From Bizionia paragorgiae (lineage in GTDB: Bacteria; Bacteroidota; Bacteroidia; Flavobacteriales; Flavobacteriaceae), in assembly GCF_900107625.1 (NCBI RefSeq), contig NZ_FNQK01000003.1, forward strand, positions 1-64,000: a stretch of DNA of 64,000 bases. The letters are read 5' to 3'. Each line of letters begins with the position of its first letter. The first letter of the stretch is position 1. A model generated the notes under the pieces. That model searched no databases. It was not told where the DNA came from and was given only the letters and a program-made list of their open reading frames with translations. Positions 19,580-29,003 of the stretch are shown here, in pieces. The position numbers and the translations under genes were made by a program.

Positions 19580-20571
19580 TATTGTTTGTTATTTTGTTCT
19601 TGTAATTGTTTTATTGCCTTAATTTGGTCTGCAAAGAAACCACTTTTTTCTGGATATTTCAAAATTAAAATTTTATAAGATTGAATTGCCTTTTTATAAT
19701 TGCCTTGTTCGACATAAATTCTAGCCAAAGTTTCAGTCATTAAGGCTTCTGGCTGAATCATTTGTGCTTGAGCAATATTATGATGGGAAGTGCCGGTAGC
19801 AGGAGCTTTTAGCTTTGGTTTCTTGGCGATAAATTGCTCGATTAACTCGAATTTTTTAGCTTTATCCAAAGATTCGGAATTTTCTTCTTTTTTCTCCGTT
19901 TCTATAGGGGCTTCTTCAACTTTATTGCTTGTTTTTTCTTGCGAAACAGCTTCGTTTTCCCTGTCGATAGGAGAGAATTTAGATAGGCTTAACCACTCAT
20001 TAAAAGAATGTGTTTCGTTTTTATTAAACTTAAGCGGTTCGCCAAGATTTAATATTTTTTCCGGACTATCAGTGTCTGCTGATTTTTTAGCTGTTACATT
20101 GTCCGTTGTCGCGGTTTCGTTGCCTTCTACTGCTGATGCCTCTTTTTCTGACTTGCTAACAGGTTGAAAAAAATCGGCATCTAAAACCTGTGTGGTATTT
20201 GATATTTCTTCTTGGAGTTCTTCGTCTGAAAACCCTTTGCTATCCGTCTTTTTAGTTGCAGTATTAGTGGCTACAAACACATCGCTAATATCTAGCTTAT
20301 GGTGTTTTATAAATTCTGATATCTTATTTTGCTCAAAGTCATCCGAGGTAATAAAATCAAAAAGAATACTACGGTCAGTAGTGTAGGCGGCAGTTGTTTT
20401 TAAAACCTGATTGTATTTAAAACTATCGGCATTTTTAAGACCCTTTAAATATAAGGCGCGAGCGGATTGGAAATACGGAAAGGTATTAATAATCCCTTTA
20501 AGCGCATCGGTTTGCGGGGCGTTAACCTTAGCGGGGTTTTGTAATAAATATGTAAACTCTGAAGTATTCAT
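19579..20571 (-). CDS. TPR-containing protein of the lptE-secG operon
   Basis: This 330-residue protein has no signal peptide. Its N-terminal helical region (MNTSEFTYLLQNPAKV ... FPYFQSARALYLKGLKN) leads into a long acidic, low-complexity linker. A C-terminal tetratricopeptide pair (ETLARIYVEQGNYKKAIQSYK, ILKYPEKSGFFADQI) ends it. It is conserved in this position in Flavobacteriia. Function is unknown; a scaffolding role with the Sec or Lpt machinery is a guess. Confidence 0.8.
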   Translation of the reverse strand: MNTSEFTYLLQNPAKVNAPQTDALKGIINTFPYFQSARALYLKGLKNADSFKYNQVLKTTAAYTTDRSILFDFITSDDFEQNKISEFIKHHKLDISDVFVATNTATKKTDSKGFSDEELQEEISNTTQVLDADFFQPVSKSEKEASAVEGNETATTDNVTAKKSADTDSPEKILNLGEPLKFNKNETHSFNEWLSLSKFSPIDRENEAVSQEKTSNKVEEAPIETEKKEENSESLDKAKKFELIEQFIAKKPKLKAPATGTSHHNIAQAQMIQPEALMTETLARIYVEQGNYKKAIQSYKILILKYPEKSGFFADQIKAIKQLQEQNNKQ

Positions 20572-20576
20572 TTTAT

Positions 20577-21080
20577 TTACCAGTTTGCTAACGAGGCATT
20601 AAAAACGTCTTGGGTAATACGTTCAAATATCTCTTCGAAAGCTGTTGTTTTAGTGCTGCCTACTAATTGCGCACTACCATTATAGTCATAGTAAAATGAG
20701 AACTTTCTTTCAAAATCCTCATCTTCTTTCTTTTTGTTGTAAAAGCGCACGTTAACACTTATAGTTAGTCGGTTTTGAGCGGCTGTGTTATTTGCGGTTG
20801 CTGTGGTTGGAGAAATACGGTATTCGGTAATCTCACCTTCGTAAACTAAATCACCATTAGAGCTTACTAAGCTTAGATTGGTTTGGTTTTGAATAAGATC
20901 GGCAAGGGCGTTTGTAAAATCACGCTCCAAACCGGGTTCTATTAAAACCGCATTATTTTGAAAATAATTTACCTGATACGTTTTAGCGTCACCGGTATCG
21001 GCACCAGTAAAAGAGTATGCACCACAACTTACTGTTGTTACTGTGACTACTAGTAATAATAAATAATTTACGTATTTCAT
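20577..21080 (-). CDS. lptE: LPS-assembly lipoprotein LptE
   Basis: This 167-residue outer-membrane lipoprotein has lipobox TVSC (Cys near 19), followed by GAYSFTGADTG and the LptE beta-alpha fold. It plugs LptD and helps place lipopolysaccharide in the outer membrane. It lies between a sigma-54 activator and the TPR gene, as in other Flavobacteriia. Confidence 0.87.
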   Translation of the reverse strand: MKYVNYLLLLVVTVTTVSCGAYSFTGADTGDAKTYQVNYFQNNAVLIEPGLERDFTNALADLIQNQTNLSLVSSNGDLVYEGEITEYRISPTTATANNTAAQNRLTISVNVRFYNKKKEDEDFERKFSFYYDYNGSAQLVGSTKTTAFEEIFERITQDVFNASLANW

Positions 21081-21134
21081 AGCGTTATAAAAACCTAATG
21101 TACAATTAGGAGTAGGTTAAAATAGTCTGACGAC

Positions 21135-22397
21135 TTATAAATCGAATTGTTTTATTTTACGGTATAATGTACGCTCACTAATACCTAATTCTTCGGCAGC
21201 AAGTTTACGTTTTCCGTTGTGACGCTCTAATGATTTTTTAATAAGTTCTAATTCTTTATCGTGTAAAGAAAGCGTTTCTTCCTCTTCTATTTCTTCAGCA
21301 AAATGATACTTATCGGTAGTAACAACGGTTTCCTCTTCTTTAGGTTTCTGCGGAATAGCTAGAATCTGAAGGTCTTCTAGAGCTTCTTCATAATCTTCTG
21401 TATCTTGAGTGTTACCGTAGATTTTATCTATAAGTCCTTCGTTGGATTTTTGAACATCCTTCGTATTACCCGCTTTCATCAATTCCATAGTCAGCTTTTT
21501 TAAATCGTTTAAATCAGCTTTCATATCAAATAATACCTTGTAGAGAATTTCGCGTTCACTACTAAAGTCACTTTCAGATTTCGTGTTTTTAACAACAGCT
21601 GGTAGACTAGGACTTCCACTTGGTAAATAGTGTCTTAAGGTATCGGCTGTGATTGTTCTGTTTTGTTCTAATACAGACACTTGTTCGGCAACATTTCGCA
21701 ATTGTCTAATATTACCACTCCATCTAAATTTAAGTAAAATATTAACAGCATCGTCTGTTAATTTTATGGTCGGCATTTTATATTTTAAAGCAAAATCGCT
21801 AGCGAATTTTCTAAATAACAAATGAATATCTTCTTGTCTGTCGCGAAGCGGAGGGAGATGAATATCGATAGTACTTAGTCTGTAATACAAATCTTCTCTA
21901 AACTTCTCGTTTTTTATAGCTTCAAACATTTGCACGTTTGTAGCAGCTACAATACGTACGTTTGTTTTTTGTACTTTACTAGATCCTACTTTTATAAACT
22001 CTCCATTTTCCAACACACGTAAAAGACGCACTTGAGTGGTTAGGGGAAGTTCTCCAACTTCATCTAAAAAGATGGTTCCTCCGTCGGCCACTTCAAAATA
22101 ACCAGAACGCGTTTGGGTAGCGCCAGTAAAAGCCCCTTTTTCATGGCCAAATAATTCACTGTCTATGGTTCCTTCTGGGATAGCCCCACAGTTAACGGCA
22201 ATATATTTTCCGTGTTTACGATGAGATAGGGAGTGAATAATTTTTGGGATGCTTTCTTTTCCAACACCACTTTCTCCGGTGACTAAAACAGAAATATCTG
22301 TAGGAGCCACTTGTATTGCTTTTTCTATAGCTCGGTTTAATGACGGACTATTTCCAATAATCCCAAAACGTTGCTTTGTTGCTTGTATAGATTCCAT
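21135..22397 (-). CDS. Sigma-54-dependent transcriptional activator without a receiver domain
   Basis: The AAA+ domain begins almost at the N-terminus: Walker A GESGVGKE near residue 40, the sigma-54 contact loop GAFTGA, Walker B GGTIFLDEVGEL and the arginine-finger region. A variable linker follows, then a Fis-type helix-turn-helix (AAEELGISERTLYRKIK) at the C-terminus. There is no N-terminal sensor or receiver domain, so control must come from elsewhere. Its place next to lptE suggests an envelope link; the targets are unknown. Confidence 0.92.
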   Translation of the reverse strand: MESIQATKQRFGIIGNSPSLNRAIEKAIQVAPTDISVLVTGESGVGKESIPKIIHSLSHRKHGKYIAVNCGAIPEGTIDSELFGHEKGAFTGATQTRSGYFEVADGGTIFLDEVGELPLTTQVRLLRVLENGEFIKVGSSKVQKTNVRIVAATNVQMFEAIKNEKFREDLYYRLSTIDIHLPPLRDRQEDIHLLFRKFASDFALKYKMPTIKLTDDAVNILLKFRWSGNIRQLRNVAEQVSVLEQNRTITADTLRHYLPSGSPSLPAVVKNTKSESDFSSEREILYKVLFDMKADLNDLKKLTMELMKAGNTKDVQKSNEGLIDKIYGNTQDTEDYEEALEDLQILAIPQKPKEEETVVTTDKYHFAEEIEEEETLSLHDKELELIKKSLERHNGKRKLAAEELGISERTLYRKIKQFDL

Positions 22398-22409
22398 AAC
22401 GAACTAAAA

Positions 22410-23333
22410 TTAATTCATATAATTAAAAACTTCAGACTGTGTTATTGTGGCTCCTTCGCCTAAATCTACAAAACTGTTTTTAGTTGATATTCTATTGGTA
22501 GCGATATAATTAACAGTAAATTCAAAAGTCCCTTCTGGAGTGGTGCTTGCTATCCAATTATTTACGCCGTGAAACTGAGCGATAATATTACCCGCTTGAG
22601 AATCGTAATCGTCGTTAAAAAGACTTAATAAATATTGATTGCTAAACCCTTGTTTTAAAGGGTTTGTAAAGGTGTCGTAAGCATAGGTTACTGTGGTTTC
22701 TGTTTCTCCTGTCATTGTAGAACTCGCACAATTACCATTAGGTAAATAACTAAGAGTCTCTTTTTGTAAGCTTACACCATTTTCAAAAGTTTCCTTTCTT
22801 ATAAGGTTGTTGTTGCCATCAAATTCAAATTCTGTGGTCTGACCATTATCTGCATCGGTTCGCGTTGCGATGTTAGCATTATATGTAAAGGTATACGTGT
22901 AATCTTCTGTATCATCCTCAATAAAATTATATACTATTTGAGAGATGTTTTGTCCGTCGTAAGCTATAAGCGTTTCATTTGTTAGGGTACTGCCTTCATA
23001 AGACAGCAAGTCGGTAACCTGATTAGAAGCATTGGTTACGATTTCTGTTTGTGTGGTAGATGTTGTACCTAGAAAAGAAGCTTCAGTGGTAATTGCTGAT
23101 GCTTTTCCGTTTGTAAATGTAAAATCAGAATCGGTAGTAATTGTTCCGAAAAAGGGCACTTGAGCATCTACATTATAAGAATAAGTTGCTAAAGTTAAGT
23201 CATCACTTGGTGTTCCAGGGTTTGTAGGCGTAAAAGGGTCTTCAGCGCCAATAATAATATCAGGATCTAGCGGTTCATTGTTACAGCTTGTAAAAGCTAT
23301 TGCTAAACTTAAAAGGAATACTATTTTTTTCAT
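22410..23333 (-). CDS. Putative lipoprotein of unknown function
   Basis: The lipobox AFTSC gives lipidated Cys near residue 17, followed by N-N-E-P. The rest is Thr/Asn-rich beta-strand sequence with degenerate repeats of the type YDGQNISQIVY and FDGNNNLIRKE, similar to RHS/YD-type beta repeats. It starts 6 bp after miaB and precedes the sigma-54 activator by 12 bp. I do not recognise a specific family. Confidence 0.75.
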   Translation of the reverse strand: MKKIVFLLSLAIAFTSCNNEPLDPDIIIGAEDPFTPTNPGTPSDDLTLATYSYNVDAQVPFFGTITTDSDFTFTNGKASAITTEASFLGTTSTTQTEIVTNASNQVTDLLSYEGSTLTNETLIAYDGQNISQIVYNFIEDDTEDYTYTFTYNANIATRTDADNGQTTEFEFDGNNNLIRKETFENGVSLQKETLSYLPNGNCASSTMTGETETTVTYAYDTFTNPLKQGFSNQYLLSLFNDDYDSQAGNIIAQFHGVNNWIASTTPEGTFEFTVNYIATNRISTKNSFVDLGEGATITQSEVFNYMN

Positions 23334-23339
23334 ATTTAA

Positions 23340-24782
23340 TTAGTTTGAAGAAAGCCCTATAGCTTCACCAATAAGGGTGGCTTTAGTGCAATCTGTAATA
23401 TTTACATTTACGAAATCACCAACGTTATAGTGTGCTTTTGGAAAAACAGCTACAATATTTTGTTCGGTGCGACCAGACCAATGGTCTTTAGATTTTTTAG
23501 ACTCACGTTCTACTAAAACCTTAACTGTTTTTCCAAGGTTTTGACGCGTTCTAAATTCACTATGCTTAAGTTGAAGGTCTATAATTTCACTCAAGCGTCT
23601 GCTTTTTACGTCTTCCGGCACGTCGTCTTCTAGTTTGCGCTCTGCTAAAGTTCCCGGTCGCTCAGAGTAGGTGTACATATAGCCAAAGTTGTATTTTACG
23701 TATTCTAGTAAGGATAGCGTGTCTTGGTGGTCTTCTTCAGTTTCTGTAGGAAAACCAGCAATCATATCTTGAGATATCGCACAGTCCGGAATAATAGATC
23801 TAATGTTATCGATTAAAGTGAAGTATTCTTCTCTTGTGTGTAAGCGATTCATTTCTTTTAAAATGCGGTTACTACCACTTTGTACCGGTAAATGAATATG
23901 GTTACAAATATTGTCGTACTTCGCCATGGTTTTAATCACGTCTAAGGACATGTCTTGCGGATTCGAAGTTGAAAATCGGATGCGCATTCCTGGTTGGGCT
24001 TCTGCACAGATAGAAAGTAGTTTGGAAAAGTCTACAGCGGTTGCTTTTTGCATGTCTGAAGCTTTAACAAAATCCTTTTTTAATCCGCCGCCATACCAAA
24101 GGTAGCTATCAACGTTTTGACCTAATAAGGTAATCTCCTTGTAGCCTTTAGTCCATAAATCGTTAATTTCTTCTATAATACTTTGTGGGTCTCTACTGCG
24201 TTCTCGACCGCGTGTAAAAGGCACGACACAAAAGGTACACATATTATCGCAACCTCGTGTAATTGATACTAAAGCACTAACCCCATTAGTGTTTAATCGC
24301 ACAGGCGAAATATCACCATAAGTTTCATCTTTAGAAAGTACCACGTTAATCGCATCACGACCATCTTCTACTTCTGCGAGTAAGTTTGGGAGGTCTTTAT
24401 AGGCATCGGGCCCAACAACAAGGTCTACAATTTTTTCCTCTTCTAAAAACTTGCTTTTTAAACGTTCTGCCATACAGCCTAAAACTCCAACCTTCATTTT
24501 CGGATTGGTTCGTTTAACAGCATTATATTTCTCTAAACGTTTTCTAACCGTTTGTTCGGCTTTATTTCTTATCGAGCAGGTATTGACTAATACAAGATCG
24601 GCGTCTTCAAGGTTTTGTGTTGTATTATAACCTTCGTTTGTAAGAATAGAAGCCACAATCTCACTATCACTAAAATTCATAGCACAGCCATAACTCTCAA
24701 TAAATAATTTTTTTGTGTTTTCTTCTTTATGTTTTAAAACAAGAGTCTCTCCTTGCTTTGTTTCGTCTATTGTTTTTTCCAT
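23340..24782 (-). CDS. miaB: tRNA-2-methylthio-N6-isopentenyladenosine synthase MiaB
   Basis: This radical SAM methylthiotransferase modifies A37 of tRNAs reading UNN codons. The N-terminal UPF0004 domain has the three cluster Cys (SYGCAMN, NTCSIR, LGCMAE). The radical SAM core has RGCDNMCTFC, and a TRAM domain closes the protein. It heads the minus-strand operon running to secG. Confidence 0.96.
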   Translation of the reverse strand: MEKTIDETKQGETLVLKHKEENTKKLFIESYGCAMNFSDSEIVASILTNEGYNTTQNLEDADLVLVNTCSIRNKAEQTVRKRLEKYNAVKRTNPKMKVGVLGCMAERLKSKFLEEEKIVDLVVGPDAYKDLPNLLAEVEDGRDAINVVLSKDETYGDISPVRLNTNGVSALVSITRGCDNMCTFCVVPFTRGRERSRDPQSIIEEINDLWTKGYKEITLLGQNVDSYLWYGGGLKKDFVKASDMQKATAVDFSKLLSICAEAQPGMRIRFSTSNPQDMSLDVIKTMAKYDNICNHIHLPVQSGSNRILKEMNRLHTREEYFTLIDNIRSIIPDCAISQDMIAGFPTETEEDHQDTLSLLEYVKYNFGYMYTYSERPGTLAERKLEDDVPEDVKSRRLSEIIDLQLKHSEFRTRQNLGKTVKVLVERESKKSKDHWSGRTEQNIVAVFPKAHYNVGDFVNVNITDCTKATLIGEAIGLSSN

Positions 24783-24818
24783 AAGTATGTATTCAAATAC
24801 TCAGATTTAATCCGTTTG

Positions 24819-24849
24819 CAAATATAGGGCTATTTAATGATGGTGACAA
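24819..24849 (-). promoter_or_regulatory. Promoter of the miaB-secG operon
   Basis: On the minus strand a -33 TTG (24847-24849) and a -7 TATATTTG (24819-24826) are spaced by 20 bp, the full Bacteroidota consensus. The box ends 36 nt before the miaB ATG. Confidence 0.7.
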
Positions 24850-25069
24850 AGTGACAGTGTTATTATTTTTCCCTCCTAAAAGTTAAATTTTAGGCTTTAT
24901 TAAAGTTTTAAAATAAAAAATGAGGAGTTGATTTTGAAAGTAATAAAGTTGAAATAGAACACGTAAATCGATAATTTTTATAAAATAAACACTTCATAAT
25001 TAATGTCTTTATTAAGGAGTTGGTCGTCTTAAAAAGGATAAAAATTAGGTTCATGAATAATTTTTGATA

Positions 25070-25077
25070 TACATTTG
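25070..25077 (+). promoter_or_regulatory. -7 promoter box for topA
   Basis: TACATTTG matches TAnnTTTG exactly. Transcription would start near 25084, which decides for the topA start at 25097. Confidence 0.6.
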
Positions 25078-25096
25078 TAGCCATAAAACACGAAGA

Positions 25097-27658
25097 ATGG
25101 CGAAGAATTTAGTTATAGTAGAGTCCCCTGCAAAGGCAAAAACAATTGAAAAATTTCTAGGAAAAGATTTTAAAGTTGAATCTAGTTACGGACATATTTC
25201 CGATTTACCTTCCAAGGAATTAGGAGTCGATGTAGAAGGCGATTTTGAACCAAGATACGAGGTGTCTACCGATAAGAAAGCGGTAGTTAAAAAATTAAAA
25301 GATTTAGCAAAGAAAGCAGATATGGTTTGGCTAGCAAGTGATGAGGATCGCGAGGGAGAAGCGATAGCATGGCACTTAGCAGAGTCCTTAAACCTTGATA
25401 AAGATAAAACGAAACGTATTGTATTTCATGAGATTACTAAATCGGCAATACAAAAAGCAGTAGAAAACCCGAGACAAATAGATTACGATTTAGTCGATGC
25501 ACAACAAGCACGTCGTGTATTAGATAGAATAGTAGGGTACGAATTGTCTCCTGTATTATGGAGAAAAGTAAAAGGAGGCTTGTCGGCTGGTCGTGTGCAA
25601 TCCGTTTCTGTACGTTTAATAGTAGAGCGTGAACGCGAAATTCAAGACTTTCAAGCGGAAGCGTCTTACCGTATCGATGCAGAATTCTCTAATGAAGAAG
25701 GGCAGTCGTTTAAAGCGAAATTGCCAAAATCAATTCAGACTAAAGAAGAAGCAGTAGCGTTTTTAGAAAAAAAGGCCAATACCACTTTTAAGGTTGCTAA
25801 CTTAGAGAAAAAGCCAGCGAAGAAATCGCCAGCAGCACCGTTTACCACATCAACATTACAACAGGAAGCTTCACGTAAACTATATTTCTCGGTAAGTAAA
25901 ACCATGAACATGGCACAACGTTTATACGAAGCCGGTCTAATTACTTATATGAGAACAGATAGTGTAAACTTGTCTGATGAAGCTCGAAAAGGCGCCGAAA
26001 AGGAAATTATTAAAGCCTACGGTAAAGAATACAGTAAAACACGAAATTATAAAGGGAAATCTAAAGGAGCTCAAGAAGCTCACGAAGCAATTCGACCAAC
26101 AAATTTTGAAACCCATACAGTAAATTTAGAACGCGATCAAGCGCGTTTATACGATTTAATTTGGAAACGTGCTATTGCATCGCAAATGAGTGAGGCTAAA
26201 CTAGAACGTACCCATGTTAAAATTGAAGCGGCATCGCACAATGAAACCTTTACAGCAAATGGAGAGGTTATTACCTTCGACGGGTTTTTAAAAGTGTACT
26301 TAGAAGGTACCGATGATGAAGATATCGAGCAAGAAGGTATGTTACCAGCAATGAAGGTTAACGAAACGTTATTGAATAATTATATTACAGCTACCGAACG
26401 CTATACTAGAGCGCCTTACCGTTATACCGAGGCTTCTTTAGTTAAAAAGTTAGAGGAGTTAGGAATTGGTCGTCCGTCTACTTATGCCCCAACGATTTCT
26501 ACAATTCAGAATAGAAACTATGTAGAAAAAGGAACTATAGAAGGAGTAGAACGTAATTATACGCAACTCGTTTTAAAAGATGATACTGTTAAAGATAACA
26601 CCTTAACAGAGAAAGTAGGATCGGATAAAGGAAAGTTGGTACCAACAGATATTGGTATGATTGTTACCGATTTCTTGGTAAATCATTTTGAAACTATTTT
26701 AGATTATAGTTTTACGGCTAATGTAGAAGATCAGTTTGATGATATTGCCGATGGTAAAGCCGACTGGAAAGTTGTTATGAAATCGTTTTATAAAGATTTC
26801 CATCCTAAAGTTATCGATGTTCAGGAGAATGCGGAACGCGAATCGGGAGAACGTATTTTAGGAGAAGACCCAAAAACAGGAAAACGCGTTAGTGTGCGTT
26901 TAGGTAAATTCGGACCTATGGTACAGATGGGGACAGTAGAGGATGAAGAAAAACCGACTTACGCAAGTTTAAGCCCAGATCAACAATTAAACACCATCAC
27001 CTTTGAGGAGGCTATGGATTTATTCCAGTTGCCAAAAACGCTGGGGGAATATAAAGGAGAGTCTGTAGAAGTTAATAATGGACGTTATGGTCCGTATGTT
27101 AAGTTTGGGGATGCTTTTGTCTCTTTACCTCGTGGTACCGATCCTTTAAGTGTAGAATTTGATGATGCTCTGGAGCTGATTAAAGAGAAAGAGAAAGCAG
27201 ATGCACCTATATATATGTATAAAGATTTACCGGTGCAAAAAGGAAAAGGGCGTTTCGGACCATTTATTAAATGGAATGATATGTTTATTAATGTGAATAA
27301 AAAATACGATTGGGATAATTTATCGGATGCTGATATTGTAGAATTGATAGAAACAAAAATCCAAAAGGAGATTGATAAAGTGATTCACAATTGGGAAGAT
27401 GAAGGTATTCGCGTAGAAAAAGCACGATGGGGCCGTTTTAATATTATTCAAGGTAAAACAAAAATAGAGTTGCCAAAAACAACAGATGCTGAAGCATTGA
27501 GTTTAGATGAAGTGAAGGCTTTAATAGAGCAACAGGCACCAAAGAAAAAAGCGACCAAGAAAAAAGCGGCAGCAAAAAAAGCACCGGCTAAGAAGGCAGC
27601 AACCAAGAAAACCACAGCTAAGAAAACAGCTGTAAAGAAAACCACTACAAAAAAGTAA
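25097..27658 (+). CDS. topA: DNA topoisomerase I
   Basis: This type IA topoisomerase relaxes negative supercoils. TOPRIM motifs are VIVESPAKAKTIEKFLG and ASDEDREGEAIAWHL, and the active-site Tyr lies in LITYMRTDSVNLS. The zinc fingers of the E. coli enzyme are absent; instead the C-terminal part has repeats of the type GRYGPYVKFGD and a Lys/Ala-rich, histone H1-like tail. The reading frame is open upstream to 25064, but the ATG at 25097 fits the family and follows the promoter. Length is 853 residues. Confidence 0.97.
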   Translation: MAKNLVIVESPAKAKTIEKFLGKDFKVESSYGHISDLPSKELGVDVEGDFEPRYEVSTDKKAVVKKLKDLAKKADMVWLASDEDREGEAIAWHLAESLNLDKDKTKRIVFHEITKSAIQKAVENPRQIDYDLVDAQQARRVLDRIVGYELSPVLWRKVKGGLSAGRVQSVSVRLIVEREREIQDFQAEASYRIDAEFSNEEGQSFKAKLPKSIQTKEEAVAFLEKKANTTFKVANLEKKPAKKSPAAPFTTSTLQQEASRKLYFSVSKTMNMAQRLYEAGLITYMRTDSVNLSDEARKGAEKEIIKAYGKEYSKTRNYKGKSKGAQEAHEAIRPTNFETHTVNLERDQARLYDLIWKRAIASQMSEAKLERTHVKIEAASHNETFTANGEVITFDGFLKVYLEGTDDEDIEQEGMLPAMKVNETLLNNYITATERYTRAPYRYTEASLVKKLEELGIGRPSTYAPTISTIQNRNYVEKGTIEGVERNYTQLVLKDDTVKDNTLTEKVGSDKGKLVPTDIGMIVTDFLVNHFETILDYSFTANVEDQFDDIADGKADWKVVMKSFYKDFHPKVIDVQENAERESGERILGEDPKTGKRVSVRLGKFGPMVQMGTVEDEEKPTYASLSPDQQLNTITFEEAMDLFQLPKTLGEYKGESVEVNNGRYGPYVKFGDAFVSLPRGTDPLSVEFDDALELIKEKEKADAPIYMYKDLPVQKGKGRFGPFIKWNDMFINVNKKYDWDNLSDADIVELIETKIQKEIDKVIHNWEDEGIRVEKARWGRFNIIQGKTKIELPKTTDAEALSLDEVKALIEQQAPKKKATKKKAAAKKAPAKKAATKKTTAKKTAVKKTTTKK

Positions 27659-27662
27659 ATTC

Positions 27663-28832
27663 ATGAATTTTAGTTTTCTTTCGCCCGTTGCCAATGCAGT
27701 ACTTTCTCATAATGAGTTGTTATCTATGCAAGCTCTAGGGCGGAAATTAAGAATACACAGTGTAGAAGAAGGAATTCCAGATTTAACAGGCGTTTCTGTA
27801 GCACTTATTGGTGTGTTAGAAAATCGTAATAGTGTCGATTATATTGGTGAGGAGTATGATTTGAATGAAGTCCGTAAAGCCTTCTATGCATTATACCCAG
27901 GAAGTTGGAATGTTACTATTGCCGATTTAGGAGATATAGAAAAAGGCGAAAGCGTAGAGGATACCTACTTTGCGTTAAAGACAACGGTGTCTATTTTAAT
28001 CGAAAAAAAGATTATACCTATTATTATAGGGGGAAGTCAAGATTTAACCTACCCTATATATCGCGCATACGACAATGTAATGCCTATGGTAAATATTGTC
28101 AATGTAGATGCAAAATTTGATTTAGGTGATTCGGCAAAACCAATTAAAAATAATAGTTTTATAGGTAAGATTATTTTAGACGAACCTTATAACCTATTCA
28201 ATTACGCGGCTATTGGGTATCAAACCTATTTTAATTCTCAAGAAGAGATCGATTTAATGGAGCGCTTGTATTTTGAGGCGTACCGATTAGGTGAGGTGTC
28301 TAACGATATTACTATTGTAGAACCTGTAATGCGAGATGCCAATATTGTAAGTGTCGACTTAGGTGTTTTAAAAGCATCGGAGGTAAGTTTAAAACAGCGG
28401 TTGTCTCCCAATGGACTCGATGGTAAAGAAATTTGTGCTGTATCGCGCTATGCTGGTATAAGTAATAAGGTGTCGGCATTTGGGATTTTCGACTACAAAC
28501 CGTCTTATGATGATGAAATGACCGAAATGTTACTTGCGCAAATGATTTGGTATTTTATTGAAGGATTCAACTATCGTGTTAAAGATGATGACTTTGTAAC
28601 CGGTAATAATCATCAAAAATACATTACTTTAGCAGAGAGTCATGAGCTGGTATTTTACAAGAGTATTAAAACAGGGCGTTGGTGGATTGAAATACCTTTT
28701 TTAGCAAATGTTAATAATAAATTAAAAAAGCACACGTTATTACCATGTACTCATAAAGACTATTTGGATGCGTGCAATAACCAAATACCTGATAGATGGT
28801 ATAAAGCGTTTCAGAAAAACAGCGTATATTAG
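27663..28832 (+). CDS. Arginase-fold (ureohydrolase-like) protein, probably catalytically dead
   Basis: The 389-residue protein has the arginase/formimidoylglutamase fold, with strands such as PIIIGGSQDLTYP and MVNIVNVDAKFDLGD. The Mn-binding residues of active enzymes are not kept: GGSHD is GGSQD, DAHFD is DAKFD, and SxDxDxxDP reads SVDLGVLKA. It starts 4 bp after topA and is followed by gldKLMN, a placement I recall as common in Flavobacteriia. A structural or binding role linked to the gliding/T9SS machinery is inference. Automatic names such as formimidoylglutamase are likely misleading. Confidence 0.75.
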   Translation: MNFSFLSPVANAVLSHNELLSMQALGRKLRIHSVEEGIPDLTGVSVALIGVLENRNSVDYIGEEYDLNEVRKAFYALYPGSWNVTIADLGDIEKGESVEDTYFALKTTVSILIEKKIIPIIIGGSQDLTYPIYRAYDNVMPMVNIVNVDAKFDLGDSAKPIKNNSFIGKIILDEPYNLFNYAAIGYQTYFNSQEEIDLMERLYFEAYRLGEVSNDITIVEPVMRDANIVSVDLGVLKASEVSLKQRLSPNGLDGKEICAVSRYAGISNKVSAFGIFDYKPSYDDEMTEMLLAQMIWYFIEGFNYRVKDDDFVTGNNHQKYITLAESHELVFYKSIKTGRWWIEIPFLANVNNKLKKHTLLPCTHKDYLDACNNQIPDRWYKAFQKNSVY

Positions 28833-28839
28833 GCAACCG

Positions 28840-28865
28840 AATGTTATTGTTTTTTAACATTTTAT
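28840..28865 (+). terminator. Weak terminator-like hairpin after the arginase-fold gene
   Basis: Arms AATGTTA (28840-28846) and TAACATT (28855-28861) enclose 8 bases and are followed by a short T-rich stretch. The stem is AT-rich, so strength is doubtful. Confidence 0.4.
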
Positions 28866-28920
28866 TAATCGATTAATGGTATTTTAACACGATTAAATGT
28901 TGTTTTTTTTAGTAAAAAAG

Positions 28921-28951
28921 TTGTTTTTTAAATATTATATAAATATGTTTA
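28921..28951 (+). promoter_or_regulatory. Candidate promoter of gldKLMN
   Basis: TTG at 28921-28923 and TATGTTTA at 28944-28951 (one mismatch from TAnnTTTG) are 20 bp apart. A 5' leader of about 45 nt follows and contains a hairpin. Confidence 0.5.
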
Positions 28952-28952
28952 C

Positions 28953-28973
28953 GCTCTTAAAAAAAATAAGAGC
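28953..28973 (+). repeat. 5' leader hairpin of the gldK transcript
   Basis: Arms GCTCTTA and TAAGAGC are perfect, with a loop of seven A. It would lie at or near the 5' end of the mRNA if the promoter at 28921-28951 is used. Confidence 0.55.
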
Positions 28974-29003
28974 AATTAATTAACCTTATAGGTATCAATA
29001 AAT

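Larger units (their letters stand above)
24783..25096. other. Divergent promoter region miaB / topA
   Basis: This is about 314 bp without a gene. It holds the miaB promoter on the minus strand and the topA -7 box on the plus strand; the middle is AT-rich with no further structure seen. Confidence 0.6.

Noticed and set aside
27448-27645. Open frame rich in Phe/Ala/Val antisense to the end of topA
   Set aside because: It is the complement of the Lys/Ala-rich tail codons.
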